Positions 53,402 through 63,053 of a stretch of DNA of 64,000 nt are shown one piece after another. The notes under the pieces were generated by a model. It was not told the origin of the DNA and ran no database searches. It worked only from the letters and a program-made list of their open reading frames with translations. The DNA is taken from NCBI GenBank assembly GCA_964593585.1, contig CAZQIZ010000013.1:9442-73441 (forward strand), read 5' to 3'. Positions within the stretch are counted from its first letter, which is position 1. Each line of letters opens with the position of its first letter. The DNA comes from JACQFV01 sp964593585 (lineage in GTDB: Bacteria > Zixibacteria > MSB-5A5 > WJJR01). A program made the position numbers and the translations under genes.

Positions 53402-53755
53402 TCACGCCTGCATGCCGCGGAGTTCTTCGCGCGCGGAGGCGGCGCGGCGCAGATGCGGGATGGTGATCGAGCCGCCAACCACCAGCGCCACCGCGAAGAT
53501 CTCATCGAATTCGGCGTCGGTGACACCCAGCTCGGCGCATTGAATCATGTGGTAGGTGGTGCAGTCGTCGCAGCGCAGCACGATCGAGGCGACCAGCCCG
53601 AGCATCTCCTTGGTCCGGGCGGGCAGGGCGCCGTCTTTGTAGACATTGGTGTCGATGTTGAAGAAGCGTCCGATCTGCTGGTGCTTGGAGCGCAGAAGGA
53701 TTTCGTTTAAGGCGATCCGTTCCTCGTTGAATTCGGCGATGGTCTTGCGGGGCAT
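53402..53755 (-). CDS. Carboxymuconolactone decarboxylase/AhpD-like protein
   Basis: The ATG at 53755, after GGAGGACTG, gives 117 residues. The motif LRCDDCTTYHMIQC holds C62-x2-C65-x3-H69, the redox/catalytic site of AhpD-like members of the CMD family, and GVTDAEFDEIFAVALVVGGS is the following conserved helix. These small all-helical proteins act as peroxide-linked thiol reductases or decarboxylases; the CxxC favours a thiol-redox role. It stands alone amid repeats, facing the upstream terminator. A longer in-frame start exists but lacks a ribosome-binding site. Confidence 0.88.
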   Translation of the reverse strand: MPRKTIAEFNEERIALNEILLRSKHQQIGRFFNIDTNVYKDGALPARTKEMLGLVASIVLRCDDCTTYHMIQCAELGVTDAEFDEIFAVALVVGGSITIPHLRRAASAREELRGMQA

Positions 53756-54205
53756 CAGTCCTCCGGTCGGCCGCGCGGCCTGTGCTGACGGTTCGCAAGG
53801 GAAGATAGCGGATCGGCGGTGCGGGAGCACTGATGAGAAGGCAGGTCAGGAGCAGCGCGCCGTGCTCCTGATCAACGTGGCTGCGGAAAGCGGTAGGTGC
53901 AAAGGGCGCACGCACCTTACAAATTCTGGGACTGATCGGTGGCGGGAAGAATGCAGATGTGTCCCGTGTGGTATCCAGTCCCGGGGGCGACCCGCTGGAT
54001 AGGATGATCCATATCCTGTTGTGACAGAAGCATTTTTCGACGACTTCCATGGACGTGCGGGTCTACCTGCGGTGCCGATTGGCTGACTCGGCGTTCGCGC
54101 GGGAGTCAGCGCTTTCTGTTTGAATAGGACACGCGGCGGTTTAAATTAAGAAGGTTCGCTCATCTGTACGCGGCGCGCTCCGACCCCTACCATGGGAGTG
54201 TCGAC
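53756..54205. other. Intergenic stretch without a supported gene
   Basis: It contains a hairpin GCTGACTC/GAGTCAGC (54080-54108, 8-bp stem) followed by GCTTTCTGTTT, resembling a terminator on the plus strand with no gene left upstream to terminate. The last part (54128-54205) is in frame with the propeller gene below and reads like propeller sequence. Confidence 0.45.
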
Positions 54206-55096
54206 GTGTTCGATTGTGAGACGGATTCTCTCCTCCGGACGTTCACCGATTCGGCATTCCGCGAGGGATTCAGAATCTATTCTCCTCCCGATGGAGATTA
54301 TCTACTGATCGGCGGATACGGCGGTCCGCTGATTTGGGATGTGCGAACAGATCAAGCGATGTCGCAATTGTCGAACGATGTGCTATATGGCGTCTTCGTT
54401 CCGCGCAAGAACATGTTAATCGGGCTGGGTTGGGGCAAGACGTTTCTCTACACCGTGCCAACCGGGCAACTGATCAATCAGTACGACGTCGAGCTTCTGC
54501 ATGGGGTCCTGGTGCTCGGCAACACTCGCTTGGTAGGACTCACGGTGGGCAGTGGAGGGAATCTTACGACAACACTGAAGTTCAGTTTGGAGACCGGGAA
54601 AATCGAAGATACGATCTCTCTCGATCTGGAGGGGGAGCGTGGGCTCGGTTCTACGACGATGATCTCTCTGCGTCACCGGATGGTACGTGGATCTACGGTT
54701 GTGAACATTTCGGATAGCCGATCGGATGCGCTTTGCTACGACCTCACGGGAGATTCTGTTCGCTTTCTGGCGGGGACGGTAGGTGCGAGCATGTGCGCCG
54801 TTTCGCCGGACGGTTCGGAGCTTTGGGTGGCGAGGTTCGGGACATCAACAGGGCGAATGCTCATCTGCAACGCGGAAACAGGAGCATTCATTTCCGAGTT
54901 CAGCACGGACGACTTCGGGATCTGGCCAGCCTCAGACATTGCCTTTTGTGAGGAATTCGGGAAGGTGTATCTCCAATCGAGTAAGGGCGCGCCAATCCTG
55001 GTTGTAGACGGAGCATCGCATGCAATCGTGGGGAAGCTTGCCCATAATCCGGGCCAACCGTACGAATCAATTGTTACGATGAAAACGTCGTACTAA
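54206..55096 (+). CDS. Beta-propeller protein, probably 5'-truncated
   Basis: The GTG at 54206 is the first usable start, giving 296 residues. The sequence has propeller-like blades (VFDCETDSLLRTF, YLLIGGYGGPLIWDVRT, FLYTVPTGQLINQYDV, VSPDGSELWVARFGT, NAETGAFISEF) of the YncE/WD40-like kind. The frame is open upstream to 54128 and that part still reads like a blade (LYAARSDPYHGSVDVF) without any start codon, ribosome-binding site or signal peptide. Base composition is visibly less GC-rich than neighbouring genes. A decayed or transferred gene that lost its 5' end is the likely reading; expression is doubtful. Confidence 0.55.
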   Translation: MFDCETDSLLRTFTDSAFREGFRIYSPPDGDYLLIGGYGGPLIWDVRTDQAMSQLSNDVLYGVFVPRKNMLIGLGWGKTFLYTVPTGQLINQYDVELLHGVLVLGNTRLVGLTVGSGGNLTTTLKFSLETGKIEDTISLDLEGERGLGSTTMISLRHRMVRGSTVVNISDSRSDALCYDLTGDSVRFLAGTVGASMCAVSPDGSELWVARFGTSTGRMLICNAETGAFISEFSTDDFGIWPASDIAFCEEFGKVYLQSSKGAPILVVDGASHAIVGKLAHNPGQPYESIVTMKTSY

Positions 55097-55146
55097 TACC
55101 ATCAACGCGGCTCTGCAGGAGTCGTCTCTGGATGGCGGTGCGTGTC

Positions 55147-55202
55147 CCCTCACCCGGTTCGCCTGCGGCGAACCGACCTCTCCCGGAGGGAGAGGTGAAC
55201 AA
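55147..55202 (+). repeat. MITE-like hairpin element, copy A
   Basis: It begins CCCCTCACCC, contains the stems GGTTCGCC/GGCGAACC and CCTCTCCC/GGGAGAGG, and ends GTGAACAA. The ends are shared with copy B, while the stems differ in sequence. Confidence 0.7.
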
Positions 55203-55305
55203 ATTACTTGGTGGCGTTTGATTCCTGACAGTTGAAGCGAGCGGGCTGATCTTGCACAACTAGTTCATGGTGCCGGAACTCCGCTGTGAGAGCCTCAAGG
55301 CAAGA

Positions 55306-55360
55306 TTGTTCACCTCCCCCTTGGGGGAGGTCGTCCCGTCGAAGACGGGACGGGTGAGGG
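55306..55360 (-). repeat. MITE-like hairpin element, copy B (reverse)
   Basis: It reads TTGTTCAC, stem CCTCCCCC/GGGGGAGG, stem CGTCCCGTC/GACGGGACG, then GGGTGAGGGG: the reverse orientation of copy A, 103 bp away. With copy A it forms an inverted pair in the 376-nt gap before the carboxypeptidase gene. Confidence 0.7.
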
Positions 55361-55472
55361 GCGTCAGCGGCTTGGCGAGCCGCTCCACTTCGCGCACGCG
55401 CCTCACCACAAACACAACTGGAACATGGGAGGGCGGCTCGGCGGGAGCCCCGCCCTCCCCGAAACGGCGAGG

Positions 55473-56990
55473 TTAGAATCCGTACAGCGCGCCGAACTTG
55501 GCGTTCATGTAGCTCATCAGCGCCTCGTGCGAGAGCGGCTTGCCGGTGACCTTCTTAACCAGGTCGGCGGCGAGGTAGCGGCGGCCGTGGGCGTGGATGT
55601 TGTCGTTGAGCCACTTCTTCAGGCGGCCGAACTCGCCCTTGGCGAAGTCGGCGTCGAGGTCGCCCAGGTCCTTTTTCGCCTGCGCGAAGAACTGGGCGGC
55701 GTAGAGGTTGCCCAGCGAGTAGGTCGGGAAGTAGCCGATCAGGCCGGCGCTCCAGTGGACATCCTGCATGCAGCCGATCGCGTCGTCGGGCGGGGTGATA
55801 CCCAGGTAGTCGCGGTACTTCTGATTCCAGGCGGCGGGGACGTCGTCGACGGTCAACTGTCCGGCGAAGAAGGCGCGCTCCAGTTCGAAACGGATCAGAA
55901 TGTGGAGGTTGTAGGTGCCCTCGTCGGATTCGGTGCGGATGAACGACGGCTTCACATCGTTGATGGCGAAGTAGAATTCATCGAGCGAGACATCGCCGAG
56001 CGCCTCGGCGAAATACTGCTGGGCCTTGGGATAGAAGAAGGTCCAGAAGGCCTTCGAGCGCCCCACCTGGTTTTCCCACATGCGCGACTGCGATTCATGG
56101 ATGCCCAGCGAGATCGAGTCGCCCAGCGGCGTGCCGAAGTGATCCTCGGGCAGCCCCTGATCGTAGATGCCGTGGCCGGATTCATGCAGGGTGCCGAAGA
56201 AGGCGTTGGCGAAATCGTGCTCGTCGTAGCGCGTGGTCAGCCGCGTGTCGCCCGGGCCGATGCCGGTGCAGAAGGGATGCACGGTGACATCGAGACGGCC
56301 GCGCTTGTAGTCGAAGCCGATGCGGTCGGAGGCCTCGCGTCCGAACTTCTCCTGCATCTCGCGCGGGAAGCGGCGGTGGAGGATGTCGGACTTCGGACGG
56401 CGCGATGAACCCTTGATCTTGTCGAGCAGCTTTACCAGTTCGGCGCGCAGATTGTTGAGCGTCTTCTCGATGTCCTTGACCGTGGCGCCGGGCTCGTAGT
56501 CGTCGAGCAACGCGTTGTAGGGATCATCTTTGTAGCCGACCGCCATCGCCTCCTGCTTTTTCAAGTCGATCATCTTGGCCAGCCAGGGCTTGAAGATCTT
56601 GAAGTCCTTTTTGGCGCGCGCCTCTTCCCAGGCGGCTTGGGCCAGCGAGGCGGTGCGGCTGAGCTCCTCGACCAGCGCCTGCGGCATCTTGGTGGCGCGT
56701 TCATAGAAACGGCCGACTTCGCGCACGATCACTTCGGCATCGCCCGTGCCGCCGTTGGCGGAGCCGGAACTGCGCAGGATGTTGAGCAGCTCGCCGATCT
56801 TCGGGTCGATCATGCGTTCGTGGGTCATCCCGGCCAGCATCGCCAGTTGCTCGGCGCGGTGCTTGACGCCGCCGTGGGGCATGTAGGTGCGTTCATCCCA
56901 ACCCAGAAGCGAGGCACAGGAGTTGAGCATGTAGATGGCGCGGGTTTTCTGATTGAGTTCCTGCAGGGCGGCTTGCGGCGTGACTGCCAT
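55473..56990 (-). CDS. M32 family carboxypeptidase (carboxypeptidase Taq type)
   Basis: A 505-residue metallo-carboxypeptidase that removes C-terminal residues, with cobalt or zinc. The family length is about 500. HESGH near residue 270 is the HExxH zinc motif, followed by GIYDQGLPEDHFGTPLG and the downstream SLGIHESQSRMWEN, both M32 signatures. IRTESDEGTYNLHILIRFEL and YFPTYSLGNLYAAQFF complete the match. No signal peptide, so it is cytoplasmic. AAGGAG precedes the ATG. It is divergent from malQ. Confidence 0.95.
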   Translation of the reverse strand: MAVTPQAALQELNQKTRAIYMLNSCASLLGWDERTYMPHGGVKHRAEQLAMLAGMTHERMIDPKIGELLNILRSSGSANGGTGDAEVIVREVGRFYERATKMPQALVEELSRTASLAQAAWEEARAKKDFKIFKPWLAKMIDLKKQEAMAVGYKDDPYNALLDDYEPGATVKDIEKTLNNLRAELVKLLDKIKGSSRRPKSDILHRRFPREMQEKFGREASDRIGFDYKRGRLDVTVHPFCTGIGPGDTRLTTRYDEHDFANAFFGTLHESGHGIYDQGLPEDHFGTPLGDSISLGIHESQSRMWENQVGRSKAFWTFFYPKAQQYFAEALGDVSLDEFYFAINDVKPSFIRTESDEGTYNLHILIRFELERAFFAGQLTVDDVPAAWNQKYRDYLGITPPDDAIGCMQDVHWSAGLIGYFPTYSLGNLYAAQFFAQAKKDLGDLDADFAKGEFGRLKKWLNDNIHAHGRRYLAADLVKKVTGKPLSHEALMSYMNAKFGALYGF

Positions 56991-57287
56991 ATCGCAACTC
57001 CTTGTGTATCAATATGATAAATCAGTTGTTCGCATGCCAGTCCGGAGCGGCCGGCCAGTTTTCACAGGAATAAAGGTCCGCCGATTTCCGCCAGAAATCA
57101 AGGGCGACGCTCTCCTTCCCGGCCGCGGTGTCGAGGTTGATGGGGTCTTGTCTGCATCGCACTCATACCCTACGGATTGGGACGGATAATTGATTCGGCG
57201 GCAACACTGGCGGCTGTGGGTTTTGTTATCTTGTGCGGCTTCGCGCCTTACGGCATCTGCCGATAAGAGGAGCGTGGGACGCAAACA

Positions 57288-59426
57288 ATGACGATGGCCG
57301 CCAACGAGATACGTCAACTCCGCCGTCTGGCCGCCCTGCACCGCATCCAGACTTCCTACCTGGACATGCGTGGCCAGCGCCGTTATGCCTCGCCGGAATC
57401 ACTGCTGGGGATTCTGCAGGCGGTGGGCGCGTCGGTCGATGGGCTGGCCGATGTGCCGGAGGCGACTCGACGTCGTCGCGAGGAGTTGTTGGCGCGCTGG
57501 GTGGCGCCGGTGATTGTGGCCTGGGATGGCGATCCCGGGCAATTGGTCATCCGTTTGCCGCTGGAACCGGGGACTTCGCATGCGATCGGCGCGCGTCTGC
57601 AATACACGCTGCATCTGGAAAGTGGCGACATCTGGTCGGGGCATCTGCCAGTCGAGCCGTTGCCGACCCAGCGGTTTGTGCGCTGGGGCGCGGGGATGGC
57701 GGCGGTCAAGTCATTCATGCCGCCGCGACGATTACCGCTGGGGTATCACAGGCTCACGGTGTTGATCGGGACTCGCGCGTTTCAGGCGACCGTGATTGCC
57801 GCCCCCACACGCGCCTACCCGCATCCCGATGGGCGGCGCCGGTGGGGGATCTTCGCGCCGATCTATGCCCTGCGTTCCGCGCGCGATTGGGGCGCCGGGG
57901 ATTTCGCCGATGCCGAGGCGCTGGTCGCCTGGGTGGGCGAACAGGGGGGATCGCTTTTCGGCACGCTGCCGTTTCTGTCGTCGTATCTGGACACGCCCTG
58001 CGATCCGAGCCCGTACACGCCGATCTCGCGGCTTTTCTGGAATGAGTTCTTCGTCGATGTGACCCGTTTGCCGGAACTGGGCCGGTCGCCGGCGGCGCAG
58101 GAGCTGGCCGGGGCGGCCGAGTTCCGTCGCGGTCTGGAGGGCCTCAAGCACGACCGGTTGGTCGATTACCGTTCGACCATGCGGATGAAGAGCGCGGCGC
58201 TGCGGGTGCTGGCACAGGAAGTAGCCGCGGCACAGGGGACCCGCTACGAAGCGGTGCGTTACCACGCCGAGCGCCATCCGGAACTGGCGCGTTACGCCCG
58301 TTTCCGTGCCGCCACCGCGCGTCTGGGGCGTGTCTGGACCGAGTGGCCTGAAAACCTCCGCGCTGGCGACATTCCCGACGGATCAAGCGATCCGGGCGAG
58401 GAATTCTATCACCAGTACGTTCAATTGATCGCCGACGAGCAGACCGAGGCGTTAGCGAAACGGTGCGCGACCGAAGGGGTCGAGCTTTACCTCGACTATC
58501 CGCTGGGCACGCATCCGCAGGGATTCGACACCTGGCGCTATCAGGGGTTGTTCGCGCACAAGGCCACGGTGGGCGCTCCGCCCGATCCGGTGTTCACCAC
58601 CGGGCAGGATTGGGGCTTTCATCCGTTGCTGCCGGAGGCGCAGCGTCGCGACGGGTATCGCTACTTTGCCGCGGGGTTGCGTCATCAGATGCGTCACGCC
58701 GGCATCCTGCGCATCGACCATGTCATGGGATTGCACCGGATGTACTGGATTCCCAGGGGCGCGCACAAATCCGAGGGCGTGTATGTGCATTCGCCGGCGG
58801 CGGAACTGTATGCGATCCTGACCCTGGAATCTCATCGGGCGCAATGCGCTCTGGTCGGCGAGAACCTCGGGATAGTGCCGGGGTATGTGAATGATGGCAT
58901 GACGCGTCATGGACTGATCGGCATGAATGTCGCGTATTGGGAGATCGCCGCCGATCCGGAGGGGGCGTTGCAGCGGATGGCGGCGCGTCCGAACACGGTC
59001 GCCAGTCTCAACACGCATGACATGTTTCCCTTTGCGGCGTTCTGGCACGGGCTGGACGCGGACCGTCGGGCGGAACTGGGGATGATCAGCGCCGACCAGG
59101 CCGACCTCGAGCGCTGGCTCCGGGGTGAACTGCGCGGGCGGCTCACCGGCTACCTGCGCGAGCATGGCTTTGCCATCGACGGCGAGGAGGACACCGACGG
59201 GGCGTTGCGCGGCATTCTGACCTTGCTGTCGCGCAGCCGGGCGGAGTGGGTACTTTTGAATCTGGAGGATCTGTGGCTGGAAACCTCGCCGCAAAACATC
59301 CCCGACACGGTGAATGAGCATCCCAATTGGCGGCAAAAAGCGCGTTATTCCATCGAGGAGATTCTCCGCGATGAGCGAATCGCCGCCATCCTGAAGTTGG
59401 TGCGCGATGCGCGCGGCGGGGGGTGA
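57288..59426 (+). CDS. malQ: 4-alpha-glucanotransferase, GH77
   Basis: A 712-residue amylomaltase/disproportionating enzyme, which moves alpha-1,4-glucan segments between chains. After an N-terminal beta domain (about residues 1-185), the catalytic barrel starts WGIFAPIYALRSARDWGAGD. The nucleophile aspartate is in ILRIDHVMGLHRMYWIP (near 475), the acid/base glutamate in VGENLGIVP (near 525), and the third carboxylate in NTHD (near 577). The ending DTVNEHPNWRQKARYS is typical. It is followed by glgB after 7 nt and a GH57 gene, forming an alpha-glucan operon. Confidence 0.95.
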   Translation: MTMAANEIRQLRRLAALHRIQTSYLDMRGQRRYASPESLLGILQAVGASVDGLADVPEATRRRREELLARWVAPVIVAWDGDPGQLVIRLPLEPGTSHAIGARLQYTLHLESGDIWSGHLPVEPLPTQRFVRWGAGMAAVKSFMPPRRLPLGYHRLTVLIGTRAFQATVIAAPTRAYPHPDGRRRWGIFAPIYALRSARDWGAGDFADAEALVAWVGEQGGSLFGTLPFLSSYLDTPCDPSPYTPISRLFWNEFFVDVTRLPELGRSPAAQELAGAAEFRRGLEGLKHDRLVDYRSTMRMKSAALRVLAQEVAAAQGTRYEAVRYHAERHPELARYARFRAATARLGRVWTEWPENLRAGDIPDGSSDPGEEFYHQYVQLIADEQTEALAKRCATEGVELYLDYPLGTHPQGFDTWRYQGLFAHKATVGAPPDPVFTTGQDWGFHPLLPEAQRRDGYRYFAAGLRHQMRHAGILRIDHVMGLHRMYWIPRGAHKSEGVYVHSPAAELYAILTLESHRAQCALVGENLGIVPGYVNDGMTRHGLIGMNVAYWEIAADPEGALQRMAARPNTVASLNTHDMFPFAAFWHGLDADRRAELGMISADQADLERWLRGELRGRLTGYLREHGFAIDGEEDTDGALRGILTLLSRSRAEWVLLNLEDLWLETSPQNIPDTVNEHPNWRQKARYSIEEILRDERIAAILKLVRDARGGG

Positions 59427-59433
59427 CGCAACG

Positions 59434-61389
59434 ATGACGATCGCGACCGAAAAGCCGACCGCAGTGGGGGCGTCACGGGCTTTGCCGCCGGGCACTTCGC
59501 CTCTGGGGGCGGTGGACCTGCATTTGTTCAACGAGGGGACGCACGAGCGTCTCTACGACAAACTCGGGGCGCATCCGGCGGAGATCGACGGGACCGCGGG
59601 TGTGCACTTCGCGGTCTGGGCGCCCGACGCGACTTCGGTCAGCGTCATCGGCGACTTCAACGGCTGGGACAACCGGCGCCACCCGCTTTATCCGCGCGAG
59701 CAATCGGGTGTCTGGGAAGGGTTCATTCCCGGCCTCGGACATGGCACGCTCTACAAGTACCACATCGTGTCGCGTTATCACGGCCACCGGAAGGATAAGA
59801 CCGATCCGTTTGCGCGGTTCTGCGAAGTGCCGCCACGTACGGCGTCGATTGTCTGGAACCTTGACTACGAATGGCACGACGCCGGCTGGATGCTCGAACG
59901 CGGGAACCGTCAGTCGCTGCGTTCGCCGATTTCGATCTATGAAGTGCACCTGGGGTCGTGGCAGCGGCGTCCCGAGGACGGCGGGCGGTGGCTGGGCTAC
60001 CGCGAGATCGCCGAGCCGCTGGCCAATCATGTCACAAAGCTCGGCTTTACGCATGTCGAATTCCTGCCGTTGATGGAGCATCCGTTCTACGGTTCCTGGG
60101 GATATCAGACAACCGGCTACTTTGCGCCGACGTCGCGTTACGGCACGCCGCAGGATTTCATGTACCTGATCGATTATCTGCACCAGCGCGGGATCGGTGT
60201 CATCCTTGACTGGGTGCCGTCACATTTTCCCGGCGACGATCACGGGCTGGCGTATTTCGACGGCACGCACCTGTTCGAGCATGCCTACCCGCAGAAGGGA
60301 TTTCATCCCGACTGGAAAAGCTGGATTTTCAACTACGGGCGTCATGAGGTGGCCGCCTTCCTCATCTCCAGCGCTCTATTCTGGCTGGACAAATATCACG
60401 TCGACGGTTTGCGGGTGGATGCGGTGGCCTCGATGCTGTACCTCGATTACTCGCGCAAGGAGGGCGAGTGGATGCCCAACGAGTTCGGCGGACGAGAGAA
60501 CCTCGAGGCGATTCAATTCCTGCGGCGGTTCAACGAGGCGGTCTACCGCAACTTCCCCGACGTGCAGACCTTCGCGGAGGAATCGACCGCGTGGCCGTCG
60601 GTGTCGCGTCCGACCTACCTGGGCGGGCTGGGATTCGGCATGAAGTGGGACATGGGGTGGATGCACGACACGCTGACCTACTTCACCAAGGATCCGATCC
60701 ACCGCAAGTACCATCACAACGAGCTGACCTTCCGCATGGTGTACGCGTTCACCGAGAACTTCGTGCTGCCGCTGTCGCACGATGAGGTGACGCACGGCAA
60801 GGGATCGCTGCTGTCGAAGATGCCGGGATCCGACGACTGGCAGAAGTTCGCAGAGTTGCGCCTGCTTTACGGCTACACGTTTTCCCAGCCGGGGAAGAAG
60901 CTGCTGTTCATGGGGGCCGAGATCGGGCAGTGGAGCGAGTGGAATCACGACACCAGTCTGGACTGGCATCTGCTGCAGTTTGCGCCGCATCAGGGGATCG
61001 AGCGGTGGCTGGCCGACTTGAACCGTCTGTACCGATCGTATCCGGCCCTGCACGAGCGCGAGTTTGACGACCAGGGATTTGCCTGGATCGACTGCAACGA
61101 CGCGGCCTCGAGCATTCTGGCGTTTTTCCGCCACGGACACCTCGGCGCCAAACCGATCCTGGTGCTGGCCAATTTCACGCCGGTGCCGCGGACCGATTAC
61201 CGTGTGGGTGTCCCCGCCGGCGGGGCCTGGCGCGAATTGCTCAACAGCGACGCGCAGGTCTACGGCGGCAGCGGCATGGGCAATCTCGGCGTGGTGCAGG
61301 CGCGTTCGGAGCCCTCGCACGAGCGTCCGTATTCACTGGTTTTGACACTCCCGCCTTTGGGCATCGTCTTTCTTACCCCCGCCGATTGA
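59434..61389 (+). CDS. glgB: 1,4-alpha-glucan branching enzyme, GH13
   Basis: A 651-residue glycogen branching enzyme that cuts alpha-1,4 chains and re-attaches them by alpha-1,6 bonds. CBM48 at about 50-140 (VHFAVWAPDATSVSVIGDFN) precedes the GH13 barrel. Active-site blocks are DWVPSHFP, GLRVDAVASMLYLDYSR (nucleophile near 328), FAEEST (acid/base near 382) and LSHDEVTHGK (near 449). The ATG at 59434 lies 7 nt after malQ with GGGGGGTG before it; an ATG at 59407 overlapping malQ is an alternative. Length is near the shorter family class. Confidence 0.95.
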   Translation: MTIATEKPTAVGASRALPPGTSPLGAVDLHLFNEGTHERLYDKLGAHPAEIDGTAGVHFAVWAPDATSVSVIGDFNGWDNRRHPLYPREQSGVWEGFIPGLGHGTLYKYHIVSRYHGHRKDKTDPFARFCEVPPRTASIVWNLDYEWHDAGWMLERGNRQSLRSPISIYEVHLGSWQRRPEDGGRWLGYREIAEPLANHVTKLGFTHVEFLPLMEHPFYGSWGYQTTGYFAPTSRYGTPQDFMYLIDYLHQRGIGVILDWVPSHFPGDDHGLAYFDGTHLFEHAYPQKGFHPDWKSWIFNYGRHEVAAFLISSALFWLDKYHVDGLRVDAVASMLYLDYSRKEGEWMPNEFGGRENLEAIQFLRRFNEAVYRNFPDVQTFAEESTAWPSVSRPTYLGGLGFGMKWDMGWMHDTLTYFTKDPIHRKYHHNELTFRMVYAFTENFVLPLSHDEVTHGKGSLLSKMPGSDDWQKFAELRLLYGYTFSQPGKKLLFMGAEIGQWSEWNHDTSLDWHLLQFAPHQGIERWLADLNRLYRSYPALHEREFDDQGFAWIDCNDAASSILAFFRHGHLGAKPILVLANFTPVPRTDYRVGVPAGGAWRELLNSDAQVYGGSGMGNLGVVQARSEPSHERPYSLVLTLPPLGIVFLTPAD

Positions 61390-61408
61390 CGGCCAGGGAT
61401 CGTCTGTC

Positions 61409-62908
61409 ATGTCGACGCAACGTTTTGTCTGCATCCACGGGCACTTCTACCAGCCGGCGCGGGAGAACCCGTGGACCGGCGCGGTGCCGTTGGCGCCGGA
61501 CGCGTACCCGTTCCACGACTGGAACGCGCGGATCACGGCGGAATCGTACGGCCCCAACGGCTGGTCGCAGGTCCGCGACGCGATGGGGCAAGTCGCCGAG
61601 ATCGTAAACAACTACGAGCGGATCAACTTCAACTTCGGGCCGACGTTGCTGTCCTGGCTGGCCGCCAACAGCCTCGAGGTGTACGAGGCAATTCTCGCCG
61701 CCGACCGGGCGAGCGCGGCGCGTTTTGGCGGGCACGGTTCGGCGATCGCGCAGGGGTACAACCACCTGATCCTGCCGTTGGCGAATCGGCGCGACAAGCA
61801 GACGCAGGTCATCTGGGGGATTGGCGATTTCGTCCACCGCTTTGGACGACAACCCGAAGGAATGTGGCTGCCGGAGACGGCGGTTGATCTGGAGACGCTC
61901 GACATCCTCGCGCAGCGGGGGATCGCCTACACGATCCTCGCGCCGCGTCAGATTGCAGCGACACGGGCGCCGGGCGAGTCGGCCTGGGCTGAAAATGTCA
62001 ACGAGAGTGTCGATCCACGGCATCCATATCGCGTGGAGTTGCCTTCGGGACGAAGCATTGCGGTGTTTGTCTATCATGGCGCGCTGGCGCGGGCGGTGGC
62101 CTTCGAGCGATTGCTCGCCAATGGCGAGCATTTCGCCGCGGCGCTCCTGGGGGCGTTTGTGCCGGGACGGCGTCAGCCGCAATTGGCGCACATCGCCACC
62201 GACGGCGAGACCTACGGCCACCATCACACCTTCGGCGACATGGCGCTGGCGTATGCGTTGCGGACCATCGAGCGGGAGGGGGGTGTCCGTCTGACCAACT
62301 ACGGCGAGTTTCTTCGGTTGCATCCGCCCACGCACACCGCGCGCATTCTCGAGAACACCTCTTGGAGCTGCGCCCACGGCGTGGAGCGCTGGCGCAGCGA
62401 CTGCGGCTGCGCCTCAGGCGCGCACCCCGATTGGAACCAGGCCTGGCGGGCGCCATTGCGCGAGGCGCTCGACTGGCTGCGCGATGAGATTGCCCCGCGT
62501 TTCGAAGCCGAACTGGCGGGCGTGGTCCGCGATCCGTGGGAAGCGCGCGATGAATACATCGCGCTCATTCTGCGTCCGGAGCCGGCGGTCGAGAAAGAAT
62601 ACCTGGCCCGGCATCAGGCGCGGCGGCTGACGACAACACTTCGGCGGCGCATTCTCGACAGCATGCGGATGCAGCGGCATCTGATGCTGATGTATTCCAG
62701 TTGCGGCTGGTTCTTCGCTGACATCGCCGGGGTCGAGGCCACGATGATCCTACGGCAGGCCGGCTGGGTGATCCAGCAGGCGCGTGCGCATTACAAGATC
62801 GATCTGCTCCCGGGTATGCTGGAACGGCTGCGCGGGGCAGCGAGCAACGATCCCAAAGAGGGAGACGGCGCCGAGGTCTTCCTGCGGGCCTGTCCGCAGT
62901 TGCAGTAG
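61409..62908 (+). CDS. GH57 family glycoside hydrolase with DUF3536-type tail
   Basis: A 499-residue protein beginning FVCIHGHFYQPARENPW, the opening histidine motif of GH57. GMWLPETAVD near residue 155 fits the nucleophile motif, and DGETYGHHHTFGD near 264 gives the aspartate acid/base. The C-terminal part resembles DUF3536, but the protein is clearly shorter than the GH57/DUF3536 proteins I know (around 800 residues); no lost continuation is visible in the 145 nt after the stop. Position after malQ and glgB points to alpha-glucan hydrolysis or transfer in glycogen turnover. Confidence 0.85.
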   Translation: MSTQRFVCIHGHFYQPARENPWTGAVPLAPDAYPFHDWNARITAESYGPNGWSQVRDAMGQVAEIVNNYERINFNFGPTLLSWLAANSLEVYEAILAADRASAARFGGHGSAIAQGYNHLILPLANRRDKQTQVIWGIGDFVHRFGRQPEGMWLPETAVDLETLDILAQRGIAYTILAPRQIAATRAPGESAWAENVNESVDPRHPYRVELPSGRSIAVFVYHGALARAVAFERLLANGEHFAAALLGAFVPGRRQPQLAHIATDGETYGHHHTFGDMALAYALRTIEREGGVRLTNYGEFLRLHPPTHTARILENTSWSCAHGVERWRSDCGCASGAHPDWNQAWRAPLREALDWLRDEIAPRFEAELAGVVRDPWEARDEYIALILRPEPAVEKEYLARHQARRLTTTLRRRILDSMRMQRHLMLMYSSCGWFFADIAGVEATMILRQAGWVIQQARAHYKIDLLPGMLERLRGAASNDPKEGDGAEVFLRACPQLQ

Positions 62909-63053
62909 TCGGGCGCCGATTTAAGCCCCTGCATTTCAATAGGTTCTGCCTTTCTCCCGATCTTCGGACAAAGTGATTTTCTCGAGTGTGCACGTCCTGC
63001 ATCTTGGGCCGTCCTTTAGACTTCATTAAACACTACCACAGAAGGAGAAATGG

